Shown here piece by piece: positions 1 to 8,762 of a DNA stretch of 64,000 bases (within the stretch, counting starts at the first letter, position 1; each line of letters begins with the position of its first letter). The DNA is from an uncultured Raoultella sp. GTDB lineage: Bacteria; Pseudomonadota; Gammaproteobacteria; Enterobacterales; Enterobacteriaceae. The translations under genes were made by a program, and so were the position numbers. Below the pieces are notes generated by a model. It was given only the letters and a program-made list of their open reading frames with translations, made no database searches and was not told the DNA's origin. The stretch is from positions 1 to 64,000 of the forward strand of contig CAAEVH010000063.1 of the NCBI GenBank assembly GCA_900759445.1. The letters run 5' to 3'.

Positions 1-443
1 ACTGGCAGCGTTTGTCCCCCGGTGGCGCGTCGCTGACCGGGGCTACGGGCAAGTGCGGTGTTTGGGTTCTGCCGCCCGGAGCGATGCCTTGGGGGGGCTG
101 ATGGCCGGTCTGCGGCACTGGCAGCGTTTGTCCCCCGGTGGCGCGTCGCTGACCGGGGCTACGGGCAAGTGCGGTATTTGGTTTTGCCGCCCGGAGCGAT
201 GCCTTGGGAGGCTGATGGCCGGTCTGCGGCACTGGCAGCGTTTGTCCCCCGGTGGCGCGTTGCTGACCGGGGCTACGGCGGGTGCGGTGTTTGGGTTTGC
301 CGCCCGGAGCGATGCCTTGGGGGCTGATGGCCGGTCTGCGGCACTGGCAGCGTTTGTCCCCCGGTGGCGCGTTGCTGACCGGGGCTACGGGCAAGTGCGG
401 TGTTTGGGTTTGATTGCCCGGAGCGATGCCTTTGAGCATTTGT
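1..443. repeat. Tandem array of four ~114-bp REP-containing units
   Basis: Near-identical units begin at about 1, 117, 231 and 343, so periods are about 116, 114 and 112 bp; the last is incomplete. Each unit carries the palindromic core CCCCCGGTGGCGCGT...ACCGGGGCTACGG, a REP-type sequence, and a second GC-rich segment around GCCCGGAGCGATGCC. Differences are single-base changes and small indels in G runs. The array begins before the window edge. Reading frames inside it repeat the same peptide and are not genes. It lies beyond the 3' end of ppa. Confidence 0.85.
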
Positions 444-474
444 AGCCCGGGTAAGGCGTGAGCCGCCACCCGGG
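442..474. repeat. Single REP-like inverted repeat
   Basis: Arms CCCGGGT (46-52 in the 400s) and ACCCGGG (468-474) flank a GC-rich centre, preceded by GTAG. It is in the opposite orientation to the array to its left and closes it, as in a BIME (bacterial interspersed mosaic element). Confidence 0.7.
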
Positions 475-493
475 AAATAGCTCTGCGCCAGAA

Positions 494-523
494 ACAAAAA
501 CACCGCCCTGAGGCGGTGTTTTC
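494..523 (-). terminator. Rho-independent terminator of ppa
   Basis: A perfect stem CACCGCC/GGCGGTG (501-507 with 512-518) and a 4-base loop are followed, on the minus strand, by a T run (TTTTTG). It lies about 20 bp past the ppa stop codon. Confidence 0.9.
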
Positions 524-544
524 GACAATCTGAGTGCGGCGGAA

Positions 545-1072
545 TTACTTCTTAGCGCGCTCGAAGGAAGCAATGATTTCAGCTTTAGCCGCTTCAGCAT
601 TGTCCCAACCGTCAACTTTCACCCATTTGCCTTTTTCCAGGTCTTTGTAGTGCTCGAAGAAGTGGGTGATCTGTGCTTTCAGCAGTTCCGGCAGGTCGTT
701 CACATCTTTGATGTGATCGTACTCTTTGCTCAGCTTGGTGTGCGGTACGGCAACCAGTTTCGCATCTTCACCGGATTCGTCGGTCATCTTCAGTACGCCA
801 ACCGGACGGCAGCGGATCACAGAGCCTGGCTCCAGCGGGTACGGCGTCGGGACCAGTACGTCAACCGGGTCGCCGTCCAGAGACAGGGTATGGTTGATAT
901 AGCCGTAGTTGCACGGATAGAACATCGCAGTGGACATGAAGCGATCAACGAACAGCGCGCCGCTCTCTTTGTCGACTTCGTATTTGATTGGGTCTGCGTT
1001 AGCCGGGATCTCGATCACGACGTAGATGTCTTCCGGCAGATCTTTACCCGCAGGTACGTTGAGTAAGCTCAT
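545..1072 (-). CDS. ppa: Inorganic pyrophosphatase
   Basis: A 175-residue type I soluble pyrophosphatase that hydrolyses PPi to two phosphates in the cytoplasm and so pulls biosynthetic reactions forward. The family signature DGDPVDV is present, with the metal-binding aspartates at 66, 68 and 71. Length and sequence match the E. coli enzyme almost throughout. The frame is open 30 codons further upstream, but the ATG at 1072 is preceded by AAAGGAAACAG at good spacing and gives the family N-terminus MSLLNVPAG. It is a single gene with its own terminator. Divergent from ytfQ across a 403-bp gap. Confidence 0.98.
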   Translation of the reverse strand: MSLLNVPAGKDLPEDIYVVIEIPANADPIKYEVDKESGALFVDRFMSTAMFYPCNYGYINHTLSLDGDPVDVLVPTPYPLEPGSVIRCRPVGVLKMTDESGEDAKLVAVPHTKLSKEYDHIKDVNDLPELLKAQITHFFEHYKDLEKGKWVKVDGWDNAEAAKAEIIASFERAKK

Positions 1073-1235
1073 GTCTGTTTCCTTTAAAATGTATGGCAAA
1101 CAAGTGCCTGGTATTATAGCCAACTCACATCGAATGTCTTGGCTTCTTTTTATTTTGCCCACCGGTAATCAGTCTGAATTTCCCCCTGAAAAACAACCTG
1201 AAAATCCATAAACATAGCCGCATCCTGAATAAAAC

Positions 1236-1255
1236 AATGTAACCGTTTACATTGC
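1236..1255. promoter_or_regulatory. LacI/GalR-family-like operator upstream of ytfQ
   Basis: The sequence CAATGTAACCGTTTACATTG is a 20-bp palindrome with only the two bases flanking the central CG unmatched. It has the central CG and the TGTAA/TTACA arms typical of LacI-family operators. It sits 220 bp upstream of ytfQ. GalR/GalS control of ytfQ has been reported in E. coli, to my recollection; which repressor binds here is inference. Confidence 0.55.
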
Positions 1256-1384
1256 ATCTGTTTGATTTCTCAACGTGCGTAAAATATCACCTTATACGTC
1301 GGCAGATGCGAGCTGCGGGAAGCCTTATCCGCTCTCAGCTGGATTAAATCACGGTAATTAACATTTAATTTACTTTTTCGAAGT

Positions 1385-1411
1385 GTGATGTAACGCATTC
1401 AGTTACATCAC
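1385..1411. promoter_or_regulatory. Perfect 10-bp inverted repeat upstream of ytfQ
   Basis: Arms GTGATGTAAC and GTTACATCAC match perfectly around a 7-base spacer. It lies 65 bp before the ytfQ start, so it could be an operator or a leader-RNA stem. It shares the GTTACAT half with the operator at 1236. Confidence 0.5.
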
Positions 1412-1475
1412 GAGTTGTCTATAGTTTGTCCGCAGATGACGATTTAACCCAAAGTAACCCGATGAGGACCGTTTT

Positions 1476-2432
1476 ATGTGGAAGCGCTTACTTCTTGTCA
1501 CAGCAGTTTCCGCAGCTATGTCGTCTATGGCAATGGCTGCCCCTCTGACCGTAGGATTTTCGCAGGTCGGATCTGAATCCGGCTGGCGTGCGGCCGAAAC
1601 CAACGTTGCGAAGGAGGAGGCCGCCAAACGCGGAATCACTCTGAAGATTGCCGACGGCCAGCAAAAACAGGAAAACCAGATTAAAGCCGTCCGCTCCTTT
1701 ATCGCCCAGGGCGTCGACGCCATCTTTATCGCGCCGGTGGTGGCGACCGGCTGGGAACCGGTGTTGAAAGAGGCCAAAGAGGCCAAAATTCCGGTATTCC
1801 TGCTCGACCGCTCGATTGATGTCAAAGATAAAGATCTCTACATGACTACCGTTACCGCCAATAACGTTCTTGAAGGTCAGCTGATTGGTGACTGGCTGGT
1901 GAAAACGGTCGACGGCAAGCCGTGTAACGTGGTTGAGCTGCAGGGCACCGTTGGCGCCAGCGTGGCTATCGATCGTAAGAAAGGGTTTGCTGACGTTATC
2001 GCGAAAACGCCAAACATCAAAATTATCCGCTCTCAGTCCGGCGACTTTACCCGCAGCAAAGGCAAAGAGGTGATGGAGAGCTTTATTAAAGCGGAAAATA
2101 ACGGCAAGAACATCTGCATGGTTTTTGCCCATAACGATGACATGGTTATTGGTGCTATCCAGGCCATTAAAGAAGCCGGGCTGAAACCGGGTAAAGATAT
2201 CCTCACCGGCTCAATTGACGGCGTGCCGGATATTTATAAAGCGATGATGGCAGGGGAAGCGAACGCCAGCGTCGAGCTGACGCCGAATATGGCCGGCCCC
2301 GCATTTGATGCGCTGGAGAAATATAAAAAGGACGGCACGCTGCCAGAGAAGTTGACCATCACCAAATCGACGCTTTACCTCCCGGATACGGCGAAAGAAG
2401 AGCTCGAGAAGAAGAAAAACATGGGCTACTGA
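1476..2432 (+). CDS. ytfQ: Periplasmic galactofuranose-type sugar-binding protein YtfQ
   Basis: 318 residues. A Sec signal peptide (about residues 1-21, ending in MAMA before APLTVGF) precedes a type I periplasmic-binding (LacI/RbsB-like) fold. It is nearly identical to E. coli YtfQ, which delivers galactofuranose to the YtfR/YtfT/YjfF importer. The start is supported by GAGG 9 bp upstream. First gene of a four-gene transport operon; a hairpin follows it, which fits the usual excess of binding protein over membrane subunits. Substrate is by family knowledge. Confidence 0.95.
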   Translation: MWKRLLLVTAVSAAMSSMAMAAPLTVGFSQVGSESGWRAAETNVAKEEAAKRGITLKIADGQQKQENQIKAVRSFIAQGVDAIFIAPVVATGWEPVLKEAKEAKIPVFLLDRSIDVKDKDLYMTTVTANNVLEGQLIGDWLVKTVDGKPCNVVELQGTVGASVAIDRKKGFADVIAKTPNIKIIRSQSGDFTRSKGKEVMESFIKAENNGKNICMVFAHNDDMVIGAIQAIKEAGLKPGKDILTGSIDGVPDIYKAMMAGEANASVELTPNMAGPAFDALEKYKKDGTLPEKLTITKSTLYLPDTAKEELEKKKNMGY

Positions 2433-2454
2433 GGACGTCGGGAGAAGCAATAAC

Positions 2455-2477
2455 CAGGCGATGTGGCGCATCGCCTG
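2455..2477 (+). terminator. Intercistronic hairpin ytfQ-ytfR without T run
   Basis: Arms CAGGCGATG/CATCGCCTG pair perfectly around a 5-base loop. No T run follows, so it is more likely an mRNA-stabilising or partial attenuation hairpin than a full terminator. Confidence 0.6.
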
Positions 2478-2584
2478 AATGGCTCCCCGGCCAGTGCTGG
2501 CGGTCCATCGATCCACTCCTGTCGGTCGCCCGGTCAGCGTTGTGATCGGGAACCGTCTTTCATCCCCTGAAGGTGAGACTGAAT

Positions 2585-4087
2585 ATGAACGCCGAGGTAA
2601 GCCAGGAAATCCTTCGCACGGAAGGGCTTAGCAAGTTTTTCCCCGGCGTCAAAGCGCTGGATAACGTCAATTTTAGTCTGCGGCGCGGTGAAATCATGGC
2701 GCTGCTGGGCGAAAACGGGGCGGGTAAATCCACATTGATTAAAGCCCTCACCGGCGTGTACCACGCCGATCGCGGGGCGATCTGGCTGGAGGGGCAGGAA
2801 ATATCGCCGAAGAATACCGCTCATGCCCAGCAACTGGGTATCGGCACGGTTTATCAGGAGGTTAACCTGCTGCCGAACATGTCGGTGGCGGACAATCTGT
2901 TTCTCGGGCGTGAACCCCGTCGTTTTGGCCTGCTGCGGCGTAAAGAGATGGAACAGCGCGCCACCGCGCTGATGGCCTCCTACGGTTTTTCCCTCGACGT
3001 CCGCGAACCGCTGAACCGCTTTTCGGTGGCGATGCAGCAGATCGTCGCGATTTGTCGGGCCATTGACCTGTCGGCCAGAGTGCTGATCCTCGATGAACCG
3101 ACCGCCAGTCTGGACACTCAGGAAGTGGAGATGCTCTTCACTCTGATGCGCCAGCTGCGCGATGATGGCGTCAGCCTGATTTTCGTCACCCACTTCCTCG
3201 ATCAGGTGTATGCCGTCAGCGACCGGATTACCGTTCTGCGCAACGGCGGTTTTGTTGGCTGCCGGGAAACCCGCGAATTGCCGCAGATCGAGCTGGTGAA
3301 GATGATGCTTGGCCGTGAGCTTGAGCACGATGCTCTGCATCGCGCGGGTCGTACTTTACTGAGCGACAAACCGGTCGCCGCCTTTGAGGGCTTTGGCAAG
3401 AAAGGGGTTATTGCGCCGTTTGACCTCCAGGTTCGTCCCGGCGAGATCGTCGGCCTGGCGGGGCTGCTCGGCTCGGGGCGCACGGAAACCGCCGAGGTCA
3501 TTTTCGGCATCAAACCGGCAGACAGCGGCACCGCGTGGATCAAAGGTAAAGCGCAGGGGCTGCGTTCGCCGCACCAGGCGTCAAGCCTGGGCATCGGCTT
3601 CTGTCCTGAGGATCGTAAAACCGACGGGATTATCGCCGCGGCATCGGTGCGGGAAAATATCGTCCTGGCACTGCAGGCCCAGCGTGGCTGGCTGCGGCCG
3701 ATTCCGCGACGCGAGCAAAATGACATTGCCGATCGCTTTATCCGCCAGCTCGGTATTCGCACCCCCAGCGCCGAACAGCCGATCGAATTTCTCTCCGGCG
3801 GCAATCAGCAGAAGGTGCTGCTTTCTCGTTGGCTGCTGACCAAACCGCAGTTCCTGATCCTCGATGAACCGACGCGCGGGATCGATGTTGGCGCCCATGC
3901 GGAGATCATCCGTCTGATTGAAACTCTGTGCGCCGATGGTCTGGCGCTGCTGGTGATCTCCTCGGAGCTGGAAGAGCTGGTGGGCTATGCCGATCGGGTG
4001 ATTATCATGCGCGATCGTAAGCAGGTCGCGGAGATCCCGCTAGCCGAGCTTTCTGTCCCGGCGATCATGAACGCTATTGCGGCATAA
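2585..4087 (+). CDS. ytfR: Sugar ABC transporter ATPase YtfR
   Basis: 500-residue double ATPase of the RbsA/MglA class that energises galactofuranose uptake. Domain 1 has Walker A GENGAGKST (42-50) and Walker B LILDEPTASLD. Domain 2 has the degenerate Walker A GLLGSGRTE, the signature LSGGNQQKV and Walker B LILDEPTRGID. The arginine in place of the second Walker lysine is normal for this class and implies one competent site. The ATG at 2585 is preferred over an in-frame GTG 12 bp upstream because AAGGTGAG precedes the ATG at correct spacing. Followed by ytfT after 10 bp. Confidence 0.95.
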   Translation: MNAEVSQEILRTEGLSKFFPGVKALDNVNFSLRRGEIMALLGENGAGKSTLIKALTGVYHADRGAIWLEGQEISPKNTAHAQQLGIGTVYQEVNLLPNMSVADNLFLGREPRRFGLLRRKEMEQRATALMASYGFSLDVREPLNRFSVAMQQIVAICRAIDLSARVLILDEPTASLDTQEVEMLFTLMRQLRDDGVSLIFVTHFLDQVYAVSDRITVLRNGGFVGCRETRELPQIELVKMMLGRELEHDALHRAGRTLLSDKPVAAFEGFGKKGVIAPFDLQVRPGEIVGLAGLLGSGRTETAEVIFGIKPADSGTAWIKGKAQGLRSPHQASSLGIGFCPEDRKTDGIIAAASVRENIVLALQAQRGWLRPIPRREQNDIADRFIRQLGIRTPSAEQPIEFLSGGNQQKVLLSRWLLTKPQFLILDEPTRGIDVGAHAEIIRLIETLCADGLALLVISSELEELVGYADRVIIMRDRKQVAEIPLAELSVPAIMNAIAA

Positions 4088-4097
4088 GGAGTAACCC

Positions 4098-5123
4098 ATG
4101 ATGCCTCGATCAGTTCCCCAAACCGGCCAGCCAAAGCGGCGCTTCAGCTGGCCAAAAGGTATGCCGCAAATTATCGCCCTGATCCTCGTGCTGGTGGTGG
4201 ATAGCTTCGTGGCGCCGCACTTCTTTCAGATTGTGTTACAGGACGGGCGTCTGTTCGGCAGTCCGATTGATATTCTCAACCGCGCGGCGCCGGTGGCGCT
4301 GCTGGCGATAGGCATGACGCTGGTGATTGCCACCGGCGGAATCGATCTGTCGGTTGGCGCGGTGATGGCGATTGCCGGCGCGACAGCGGCCTCGATGACC
4401 GTTGCCGGACACAGTCTGCCGGTGGTGCTGCTGGCCTCCCTGGCGGCGGGGGCGCTGGCGGGCTTATGGAACGGTATTCTGGTCGCGATCCTGAAGATCC
4501 AGCCTTTTGTGGCCACGCTGATTCTGATGGTAGCCGGACGCGGCGTCGCGCAGCTTATTACCTCCGGACAGATCGTGACCTTCGATTCACCGCACCTGGC
4601 CTGGCTCGGGAGCGGTTCGCTGCTGCTGCTGCCGACGCCGGTGCTGATCGCGGCCGCGACGTTGCTGCTGTTTTGGCTGTTCACCCGTAAAACGGCGCTG
4701 GGGATGTTTATCGAAGCGGTGGGGATCAACATTCGGGCAGCGAAAAACGCCGGAGTGAATACCCGGATTGTGGTGATGCTGGCCTACGTGCTGAGCGGTA
4801 TCTGTGCGGCGATTGCCGGGATCATCGTGGCGGCAGACATTCGCGGTGCCGATGCCAATAACGCCGGGCTGTGGCTGGAGCTGGATGCCATCCTGGCGGT
4901 GGTGATCGGCGGTGGATCGCTGATGGGCGGGCGCTTTAACCTGCTACTGTCGGTGGTCGGGGCCCTGATCATCCAGGGAATGAATACCGGGATCCTGCTG
5001 TCGGGCTTCCCGCCGGAGATGAATCAGGTGGTGAAGGCGGTGGTGGTTCTGTGCGTATTGATCGTCCAGTCGCCGCGCTTTATTGGCTTACTGAAAGGGG
5101 TACGCGGCCATGATAAAACGTAA
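4098..5123 (+). CDS. ytfT: Sugar ABC transporter permease YtfT
   Basis: 341-residue inner-membrane permease of the RbsC/AraH family. A short basic N-terminus is followed by about 8-10 hydrophobic segments, with the family motif GGIDLSVGA after about residue 80. The start follows AAGGAGTAACCC. It overlaps the next gene by 14 bp, consistent with translational coupling of the two permease subunits. Confidence 0.95.
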   Translation: MMPRSVPQTGQPKRRFSWPKGMPQIIALILVLVVDSFVAPHFFQIVLQDGRLFGSPIDILNRAAPVALLAIGMTLVIATGGIDLSVGAVMAIAGATAASMTVAGHSLPVVLLASLAAGALAGLWNGILVAILKIQPFVATLILMVAGRGVAQLITSGQIVTFDSPHLAWLGSGSLLLLPTPVLIAAATLLLFWLFTRKTALGMFIEAVGINIRAAKNAGVNTRIVVMLAYVLSGICAAIAGIIVAADIRGADANNAGLWLELDAILAVVIGGGSLMGGRFNLLLSVVGALIIQGMNTGILLSGFPPEMNQVVKAVVVLCVLIVQSPRFIGLLKGVRGHDKT

Positions 5124-6108
5124 TTTACCGTTGATGATCACCCTGGCCGTCTTTGTGCTGGGCTATCTGTACTGCCTGACCCAGTTTCCCGGCTTTGCTT
5201 CGACGCGTGTTATCTGCAACATTCTGACTGACAACGCCTTTCTTGGCATCATTGCCGTCGGGATGACCTTCGTGATCCTCTCCGGCGGGATCGATCTTTC
5301 GGTCGGGTCGGTTATCGCCTTCACCGGCGTGTTTCTGGCGAAGGCGATAGGGGCCTGGGGCATTGAGCCGCTGCTGGCGTTCCCGCTGGTGCTGGCGATG
5401 GGCTGCGCGTTTGGCGCGCTGATGGGCTGGCTAATTGATGCGCTAAAAATCCCGGCGTTTATTATTACCCTCGCCGGGATGTTTTTTCTGCGTGGCGTCA
5501 GCTATCTGGTGTCCGAAGAGTCGATTCCTATCGATCATCCGCTGTATGACACCCTCTCCGGGCTGGCGTGGACGATTCCCGGCGGCGGGCGTCTGAGCGC
5601 AATGGGGCTGCTGATGCTGCTGGTGGTGGTGGCGGGTATCTTGATGGCCCATCGCACCCGCTTTGGCAACCAGGTGTACGCCATCGGCGGCAGCGCGGTT
5701 TCGGCGAACCTGATGGGCATTTCGACCCGCAGTACGACCATTCGAATTTATATGCTCTCCACCGGGCTGGCGACGCTGGCGGGGATCGTGTTTTCTGTCT
5801 ATACCCAGGCCGGGTATGCCCTCGCCGGCGTTGGCGTGGAGCTGGATGCGATTGCATCGGTGGTGATTGGCGGCACGCTGTTGAGCGGCGGCGTCGGGAC
5901 GGTGCTGGGAACGCTATTCGGGGTGGCGATTCAGGGGCTGATTCAGACCTACATTAACTTCGACGGCACCCTGAGCTCATGGTGGACAAAAATTGCCATC
6001 GGGATTTTGCTGTTTGTTTTTATCGCGTTGCAGCGTGGTCTGACGGTGTTGTGGGAAAACCGGCAGAACTCCCCGGTTACCCGGGTGAGCGGAACGGCGC
6101 ATCGTTAG
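5110..6108 (+). CDS. yjfF: Sugar ABC transporter permease YjfF
   Basis: 332 residues. Second permease of the Ytf importer, paralogous to YtfT, again with a GGIDLSVGS motif and multiple transmembrane segments. Start lies inside the end of ytfT. It closes the operon, and the hairpin at 6116-6139 separates it from convergent fbp. Confidence 0.95.
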   Translation: MIKRNLPLMITLAVFVLGYLYCLTQFPGFASTRVICNILTDNAFLGIIAVGMTFVILSGGIDLSVGSVIAFTGVFLAKAIGAWGIEPLLAFPLVLAMGCAFGALMGWLIDALKIPAFIITLAGMFFLRGVSYLVSEESIPIDHPLYDTLSGLAWTIPGGGRLSAMGLLMLLVVVAGILMAHRTRFGNQVYAIGGSAVSANLMGISTRSTTIRIYMLSTGLATLAGIVFSVYTQAGYALAGVGVELDAIASVVIGGTLLSGGVGTVLGTLFGVAIQGLIQTYINFDGTLSSWWTKIAIGILLFVFIALQRGLTVLWENRQNSPVTRVSGTAHR

Positions 6109-6109
6109 C

Positions 6110-6139
6110 GGAAAATTCCCCTCCCGGGCGGGAGGGGAA
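6110..6139 (-). terminator. Hairpin between convergent yjfF and fbp
   Basis: Ten-base arms TTCCCCTCCC/GGGAGGGGAA (6116-6125 with 6130-6139) enclose a 4-base loop. On the minus strand it is followed by TTTTCC, so it terminates fbp best; on the plus strand it may act weakly on yjfF. Confidence 0.8.
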
Positions 6140-6147
6140 GGGAAGCG

Positions 6148-7146
6148 TTACGCGTCCGGGAACTCTTTAATGAAGTTCTCGACGTCTTCAACCATATGGT
6201 TGTTGCCGACGAAGAAAGAACGACGCTGGTGCAGGCTGGTTGGAATGATATCGAGAATACGCTCTTTACCATCGCTGGCTTTACCGCCCGCCTGTTCCGC
6301 GAGGAACGCCATCGGGTTGCATTCGTACAGCAGGCGCAGCTTACCGTCCGGGTGGCTGGCGGTGCTCGGATACAGATAGATGCCGCCTTTCAGCAGGTTG
6401 CGGTGAAAATCCGCCACCAGCGAGCCAATATAGCGCGAGGTGTATGGGCGCTGGGTTGCGGTATCTTCTTCCTGACAGAACTTGATGTACTTCTTCACCC
6501 CCATCGGGAACTTGATGTAGTTACCTTCGTTAATGGAGTAGGTGTTGCCTTTCTCCGGGAAGCGCATGCGCTCCTGAGAGAGGCAGAAAACGCCAAGAGA
6601 AGGATCGTAGGTGAAGGCATGTACGCCGCAGCCGGTTGTATAGACCAGCATGGTGGAAGAGCCGTAAACCACATAGCCTGCCGCGACTTGCTTGCTGCCC
6701 GGCTGCAGGAAATCTTCAACGGTGACCGGTGTTCCAACCGGAGTTATGCGACGGTAGATGGAGAAGATAGTCCCGACGGAGACGTTAACGTCGATGTTAG
6801 AGGAGCCATCCAGAGGGTCCATGAGCACCACGTACTTCGCGTGTTCACAGCCTTCAAAGACGACGATCTCATCTTCTTCTTCGGAGGCAATCCCTGCCAC
6901 GATATCGCGCGCTCGCAGTGCAGCTTTCAATTTTTCATTGGCGAACAGGTCGAGTTTTTGCTGTACCTCACCCTGGACGTTTTCAGCACCGCTGGCACCC
7001 AGGATATCGACCAGACCGGCCTTGTTGATATCGCGGTGGATGATCTTGGCGCCTAACTTTATCGCCGACAACAAAGCAGTAAGCTCGCCGGTTGCGTGGG
7101 AGAACTCGTGTTGCTTTTCGACAATAAATTCACCTAACGTTTTCAT
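6148..7146 (-). CDS. fbp: Fructose-1,6-bisphosphatase class I
   Basis: 332 residues, matching E. coli Fbp in length and sequence. Cytosolic gluconeogenic enzyme converting fructose 1,6-bisphosphate to fructose 6-phosphate and phosphate. The metal/substrate motif [12 protein letters not shown] follows the [11 protein letters not shown] stretch; the C-terminal half carries the sugar-phosphate-binding [12 protein letters not shown] region. Divergent from mpl across 175 bp. Monocistronic. Confidence 0.98.
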   Translation of the reverse strand: MKTLGEFIVEKQHEFSHATGELTALLSAIKLGAKIIHRDINKAGLVDILGASGAENVQGEVQQKLDLFANEKLKAALRARDIVAGIASEEEDEIVVFEGCEHAKYVVLMDPLDGSSNIDVNVSVGTIFSIYRRITPVGTPVTVEDFLQPGSKQVAAGYVVYGSSTMLVYTTGCGVHAFTYDPSLGVFCLSQERMRFPEKGNTYSINEGNYIKFPMGVKKYIKFCQEEDTATQRPYTSRYIGSLVADFHRNLLKGGIYLYPSTASHPDGKLRLLYECNPMAFLAEQAGGKASDGKERILDIIPTSLHQRRSFFVGNNHMVEDVENFIKEFPDA

Positions 7147-7321
7147 AACCCGTTCCCTGCATGTTTATGTGAAGTAAAACGAACGCAACAATCTTAACAA
7201 AGAATAAAAAAAATACGCACAGGTGAATCGCGCCAGCAAAAAACGGATTCGCCTGAAATGCATTTCTCTGATGCCGTACATATGGGTAAAATGTGCCCCA
7301 GATTAAAAAGGGAAACGACGA

Positions 7322-8695
7322 ATGCGCATTCATATTTTAGGTATCTGTGGCACGTTTATGGGAGGACTGGCGATGCTGGCTCGTTCTCTCGGTCATGAGG
7401 TAACGGGGTCGGATGCTAACGTCTATCCGCCAATGAGTACCCTGCTGGAAAACCAGGGCATCGATTTAATTCAAGGCTATGATGCCAGCCAGCTGGAACC
7501 CCGGCCGGACCTGGTTATCATCGGTAATGCGATGACCCGCGGCAATCCGTGCGTCGAAGCGGTACTGGAAAATAACATTCCGTATATGTCCGGCCCGCAG
7601 TGGCTGCATGATTTTGTCCTGCGCGATCGCTGGGTTCTGGCGGTTGCCGGCACCCACGGGAAAACCACCACCGCGGGAATGGCGACATGGATCCTTGAAG
7701 CCTGCGGCTATAAGCCAGGCTTCGTGATCGGCGGCGTACCGGGTAACTTCGAGGTTTCCGCTCGCCTGGGCGACAGCCCGTTCTTCGTTATCGAAGCCGA
7801 TGAGTACGACTGTGCCTTCTTCGATAAACGTTCCAAATTTGTCCACTACTGCCCGCGTACGCTGATCCTCAATAACCTTGAATTCGATCATGCGGATATC
7901 TTTGACGACCTGAAAGCGATTCAGAAACAGTTCCATCATCTGGTACGTATTGTGCCGGGCAAAGGCAAAATTATCCTGCCGGAAAACGACATCAATCTGA
8001 AACAGACGATGGCGATGGGCTGCTGGAGCGAGCAGGAGCTGGTGGGTGAGCAGGGCCACTGGCAGGCGAAGAAGCTGAACGCCGATGCCTCGCAGTGGGA
8101 AGTCTGGCTGGACGGCGAGAAAGCCGGGGAAGTGAAGTGGGATCTGGTCGGCGAACACAACATGCATAACGGCCTGATGGCGATTGCCGCGGCGCGTCAT
8201 GTTGGCGTGCTGCCAGCCGATGCCGCCAACGCGCTGGGTGGTTTTATCAACGCCCGCCGCCGCCTTGAGCTGCGCGGCGAAGCCAACGGCGTGACCGTGT
8301 ATGACGATTTCGCCCATCATCCGACGGCTATCCTGGCGACGCTGCAGGCGCTGCGCGGGAAAGTCGGCGGCACCGCGCGGATCCTCGCGGTACTGGAACC
8401 GCGCTCCAACACCATGAAAATGGGGGTGTGCAAAGACGATCTGGCGCCGTCCCTGGGCCGTGCCGACGAAGTGTTCCTGCTGCAGCCGCAACATATTCCG
8501 TGGCAGGTTGCTGAAGTGGCGGACGCCTGCGTGCAGCCTGCGCACTGGAGCGCCGATGTCGATGTCCTGGCCGATATGGTGGTCAAAACCGCACACCCGG
8601 GCGATCATATCCTGGTGATGAGCAACGGCGGCTTTGGCGGTATTCACCAGAAGCTGCTCGATAAGTTGGCCAGCAAAGCCGCCGCAGCGGAATAA
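7322..8695 (+). CDS. mpl: UDP-MurNAc:L-Ala-gamma-D-Glu-meso-DAP ligase Mpl
   Basis: 457-residue Mur-ligase-family enzyme that re-attaches recycled murein tripeptide to UDP-MurNAc. N-terminal Rossmann motif GICGTFMGGLA; ATP-binding motif GTHGKTTT at residues 110-117; middle-domain EADEYDCAFFD; C-terminal ligase domain with the DDFAHHPTAI motif. Start follows GGGAAACGACGA. A modest hairpin follows the stop. Confidence 0.97.
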   Translation: MRIHILGICGTFMGGLAMLARSLGHEVTGSDANVYPPMSTLLENQGIDLIQGYDASQLEPRPDLVIIGNAMTRGNPCVEAVLENNIPYMSGPQWLHDFVLRDRWVLAVAGTHGKTTTAGMATWILEACGYKPGFVIGGVPGNFEVSARLGDSPFFVIEADEYDCAFFDKRSKFVHYCPRTLILNNLEFDHADIFDDLKAIQKQFHHLVRIVPGKGKIILPENDINLKQTMAMGCWSEQELVGEQGHWQAKKLNADASQWEVWLDGEKAGEVKWDLVGEHNMHNGLMAIAAARHVGVLPADAANALGGFINARRRLELRGEANGVTVYDDFAHHPTAILATLQALRGKVGGTARILAVLEPRSNTMKMGVCKDDLAPSLGRADEVFLLQPQHIPWQVAEVADACVQPAHWSADVDVLADMVVKTAHPGDHILVMSNGGFGGIHQKLLDKLASKAAAAE

Positions 8696-8713
8696 CTGCG
8701 CGGCCTGATCCGT

Positions 8714-8745
8714 TCTGCCCTCCGCACGAGGGCAGATCTCCTTTT
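8714..8745 (+). terminator. Probable mpl terminator
   Basis: Nine-base arms TCTGCCCTC/GAGGGCAGA (8714-8722 with 8728-8736), then TCTCCTTTTG. The T run is short and offset, so termination may be partial and the next gene may receive read-through. Confidence 0.6.
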
Positions 8746-8762
8746 GTGACTCTGGATTTGTC

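Larger units (their letters stand above)
1073..1475. other. 403-bp divergent intergenic region ppa/ytfQ
   Basis: This gap holds the ppa promoter side and the ytfQ control region. AT-rich sequence with two inverted repeats (listed separately at 1236-1255 and 1385-1411) lies on the ytfQ side. I see no coding sequence or RNA gene. Confidence 0.7.

Noticed and set aside
1..500. Overlapping open frames and a possible CRISPR array
   Set aside because: The frames repeat the same peptide because the DNA is tandemly repeated. The repeats are ~114 bp and contiguous, with no unique spacers, so this is not a CRISPR array; the same holds for 54370-54846.
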